From positions 19,414,824-19,478,823 of the forward strand of contig CM043792.1 of assembly GCA_023974075.1 (NCBI GenBank): DNA of 64,000 bases, read 5' to 3'. Every line of letters starts with the position of its first letter. Position 1 is the stretch's first letter. Of this stretch, positions 61,652 to 64,000 are shown piece after piece. The notes beneath the pieces were generated by a model, which had not been told where the DNA came from, made no database searches, and saw nothing but the letters and a program-made list of their open reading frames with translations. Position numbers and translations under genes: made by a program. Source of the DNA: Chaenocephalus aceratus (lineage: Eukaryota; Chordata; Actinopteri; Perciformes; Channichthyidae).

Positions 61652-61874
61652 TTTTCAACGAGATGTAGAGCAGTTATATTTAGTTAACAATAATAACATA
61701 GATAGTTGCAACACTATATTAATTATATCGAAACAAGTACGTTCATTATGACCGTACAATGCAATCAACAACAATTTAAACCATCGTGGCTTCAACTGCG
61801 AAGACAGCGCGACGCCTTCCACATGGTGGTTCTGCTGGTGTGTGTCACGTACTAATGTGTCCGGGGTGATTGCT

Positions 61875-61880
61875 CACGTG
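61875..61880. promoter_or_regulatory. Canonical E-box upstream of PPAN
   Basis: CACGTG lies about 224 bases upstream of the PPAN ATG. Ribosome-assembly genes are frequent MYC targets through this motif. Binding here is inferred only. Confidence 0.4.
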
Positions 61881-62532
61881 TTATGAAATAGTTCCTAGAG
61901 AAAAAGGGTCCGCGTCCCTCAGCATGATCAGAGAGGTAGATTATAATAATAACCTAGGCAATTTACACGTTTTAAATTAAAAGTACAATGAAAACAAAAA
62001 GACCGCTTATAGTTACAAGTGTGCCTTTGTCATTCATTGCACTATCCCAAGTAAGCCACTTGTTTTGCCATTTGCAATTTTCAATAAACATTTGGAGTTT
62101 TAGATTTGAAGCAACAGCAAACAATTAATATTTCTTAATGAATATCAATTTTGTTCAGTTGTGATTGCCTGCTGCATTGTTTAAATTAATATTTAAGCAA
62201 GTGTTTTAATTCTGCAGTTCCTCATTATGATAACTAGAGGGACACCTTCATGCTTCATCTCGACCAGCGATGAGGAGGTCACTAATGCCTCAGGTTTATG
62301 TTTTTCCATTTATTTAGTATTCTTTTTTTGTGCAGTTTAAATGCATTTATCATCTTCCATTGGTCCACATGTAACAGGATCAATGTTTTAATTTGAGCAG
62401 TCAACATAGCTAAGTAAAAAGTACATCTTTATTTCAGGCAATCATACATCTTACAAACTTGTAAAAGCAGGATAACACAAATACATGATTTTGTCAAGAT
62501 AAGCACTGACCTAAATGAAACATGACATTTCA

Positions 62533-62597
<65 letters not shown>
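62533..62597. repeat. (ATT)n microsatellite
   Basis: About 21 ATT units. Confidence 0.97.
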
Positions 62598-62598
<1 letters not shown>

Positions 62599-63238
62599 AA
62601 GCCATTAAGAATTGTATGAACACATTCCAGGTATTAAGAGGAAAGGAGAGTTGTCTGTAGAAGCTTTATTTAAAAGTGGCAACAGAGAGCAGGGAGGTAA
62701 AAATTAAACAAAGTCAAACAAAAGCTATGTTTTATTTTAGACTGTTAAGTACAGGAGGTATTGAAATCACAAGTTGTAATTATCTCCTTAAGATGGCAGC
62801 AAGTTTACATTGTCAGCTGCTGTGTTATCACAAACAAGAATTTAATTTTAGGTTTCACACTTCCACCCCATCATTGAGGGATCTTTGACATGTCTGTAGT
62901 TCTGTTAGTAACAGCTATTACAGCTTACAAGACTGCTGTAATATCAAAGATAGTATTTCAAGTGTTTACCAACAACAATGCTGGCCAAAGAACATGGTGT
63001 AACATCAGCTTCACATGCAAACACCTAACAGTTGTCCTAGCAATTTAAAAGTCAAAAGTATCTGCTGCTTTTTTTGTGTTTTTTTTGTTATCTCACTCAC
63101 ATCGTGTCCCCACCCAACACCGGATGTGCCTTCATATGACATATTGGGTGTGACCAGTGCAATACAGTGGAATCTCCCCGATCACAACATTTATTGCATG
63201 AAATGGATTTCCCTTTTGCTGCTGTATACTCTATAGGT

Positions 63239-64000
63239 CAGTGGTTTTCAAACTTTTTTTGGCCAAGTCACACCTAAGAATCTCAAGGCACACCTATAAT
63301 CATATCCAGGCAAAATACCCTCTATAACACATAGTATCACTGTTATCACTCTGTGCATTTTTATTTTATTTACTAATGCAAAACAAAATTTGACAGACAA
63401 TTATATTATTTAAATAATCATTTATTAACAAAATAATTTAAGAATCCATTTAATTAATTATTGTAAAATTGGGCCACATTAAAGTAGCAACACAGTACAT
63501 TTATATAGCAAGGAGTTGAAAATAAAATGTTTTCTACTAAACTTTCTACTAAAGAAAAAAGATGCATTGAGAATGAAAATGAACTGGCATGCAAAAACTG
63601 AATACATACAAATCATCAATGCAGTTTAGAAAATGTTTAGTTGTGAATTGAAGGCTACATTTAGATCAACCATCAACGCAGTTAGCAATAGATGACTGTG
63701 AATTGTTGTCAATTTAAATATTAGACCTAACTTACATTTCAATAAGCATTCAAATAATTGCTATTGTAAATATGTTCTGCCTACTTAAAAGCTAGTGAGA
63801 CACATGTGCGCAGATTTTTGTAATCCTTGGTGGTACTGAGGAGAGATCTTCTGTTGCTTTTCGTGTAAACCAGAGAAGAGAATGCCAACTCACACAGGTA
63901 GGTAGTGGGGAAAAAAGTTGGTCAATTGCTTGGCGTGAGATAATAGGCCTGGTCCATATTTTTAAGTATTTACAGTTCTGGATTTCTTTGTTCAACAAAT
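63239..64000 (-). mobile_element. hAT transposon, cut by the window edge
   Basis: The end reads CAGTGGTTTTCAAACTTTTT, a common hAT terminus. The minus strand further in carries the carboxyl-terminal part of a hAT transposase (63790-63915). The other end lies beyond the window. Confidence 0.75.
63790..63915 (-). pseudogene. hAT transposase dimerisation-region fragment
   Basis: One minus-strand frame reads LCELAFSSLVYTKSNRRS, then STTKDYKNLRTCVSLA. This matches the pattern of the conserved carboxyl hAT domain (cysteine, F-S, K-x-K/R-x-R, then LR...S). It is not part of a long open frame here, so it is likely decayed, but the window edge prevents a full check. Confidence 0.7.

Larger units (their letters stand above)
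61652..63238. other. PPAN upstream spacer, no gene seen
   Basis: After the leader and promoter the sequence is AT-rich with an (ATT)n microsatellite. No exon of a neighbouring gene is recognisable. Confidence 0.55.

Overview
The window is a piece of a ray-finned fish (teleost) nuclear genome. It has spliced genes with GT-AG introns, long AT-rich spacers, many microsatellites and DNA transposons of typical fish families. The encoded proteins look like teleost versions (for example the short eIF3g amino end and the teleost-type S1P receptor 2 leader). All calls come from reading the sequence and joining exons by phase; no search was run.

Layout. Positions 1-11357 hold no gene I can support. 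A probable non-coding first exon (about 11412-11871) next to a CT microsatellite is followed by a roughly 15.6 kb intron. That intron carries a Harbinger-like transposon with a nested LTR retroelement and a small hAT MITE. It ends at the single coding exon of S1PR2 (27569-28684, +). A decayed Tc1 element (32259-33396) separates S1PR2 from DNMT1 (34720-48299, +), which I could resolve into 34 coding exons giving 1509 residues. DNMT1 introns 13 and 14 carry TTAA-flanked MITEs, one split by a hAT element. The opposite strand then carries EIF3G (54489-50303, 10 exons, 298 residues), P2RY11 (56576-55330, probably two exons, 332 residues) and PPAN (61651-58217, 12 exons, 537 residues). A hAT element runs off the right edge.

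The order PPAN - P2RY11 - EIF3G - DNMT1 - S1PR2, with the same relative orientations, is that of human chromosome 19p13.2, so this is an ancient linkage group. PPAN (large-subunit assembly) also hosts four box C/D snoRNAs in introns 4, 5, 6 and 9. All carry a guide to the same 18S rRNA stretch. Two are placed to direct methylation like SNORD105 and two like SNORD105B.

Most interesting points: the four-copy snoRNA set with two registers; a P2RY11 splice acceptor whose phase fits both its own upstream coding exon and the PPAN penultimate exon, so a PPAN-P2RY11 fusion would stay in frame; an S1PR2 leader packed with upstream AUGs; a GC-AG intron in EIF3G; a C10 tract coding for DNMT1 motif X and a C17 tract at a DNMT1 acceptor; possible in-frame alternative splice sites in DNMT1; and nested transposons with readable target-site duplications.
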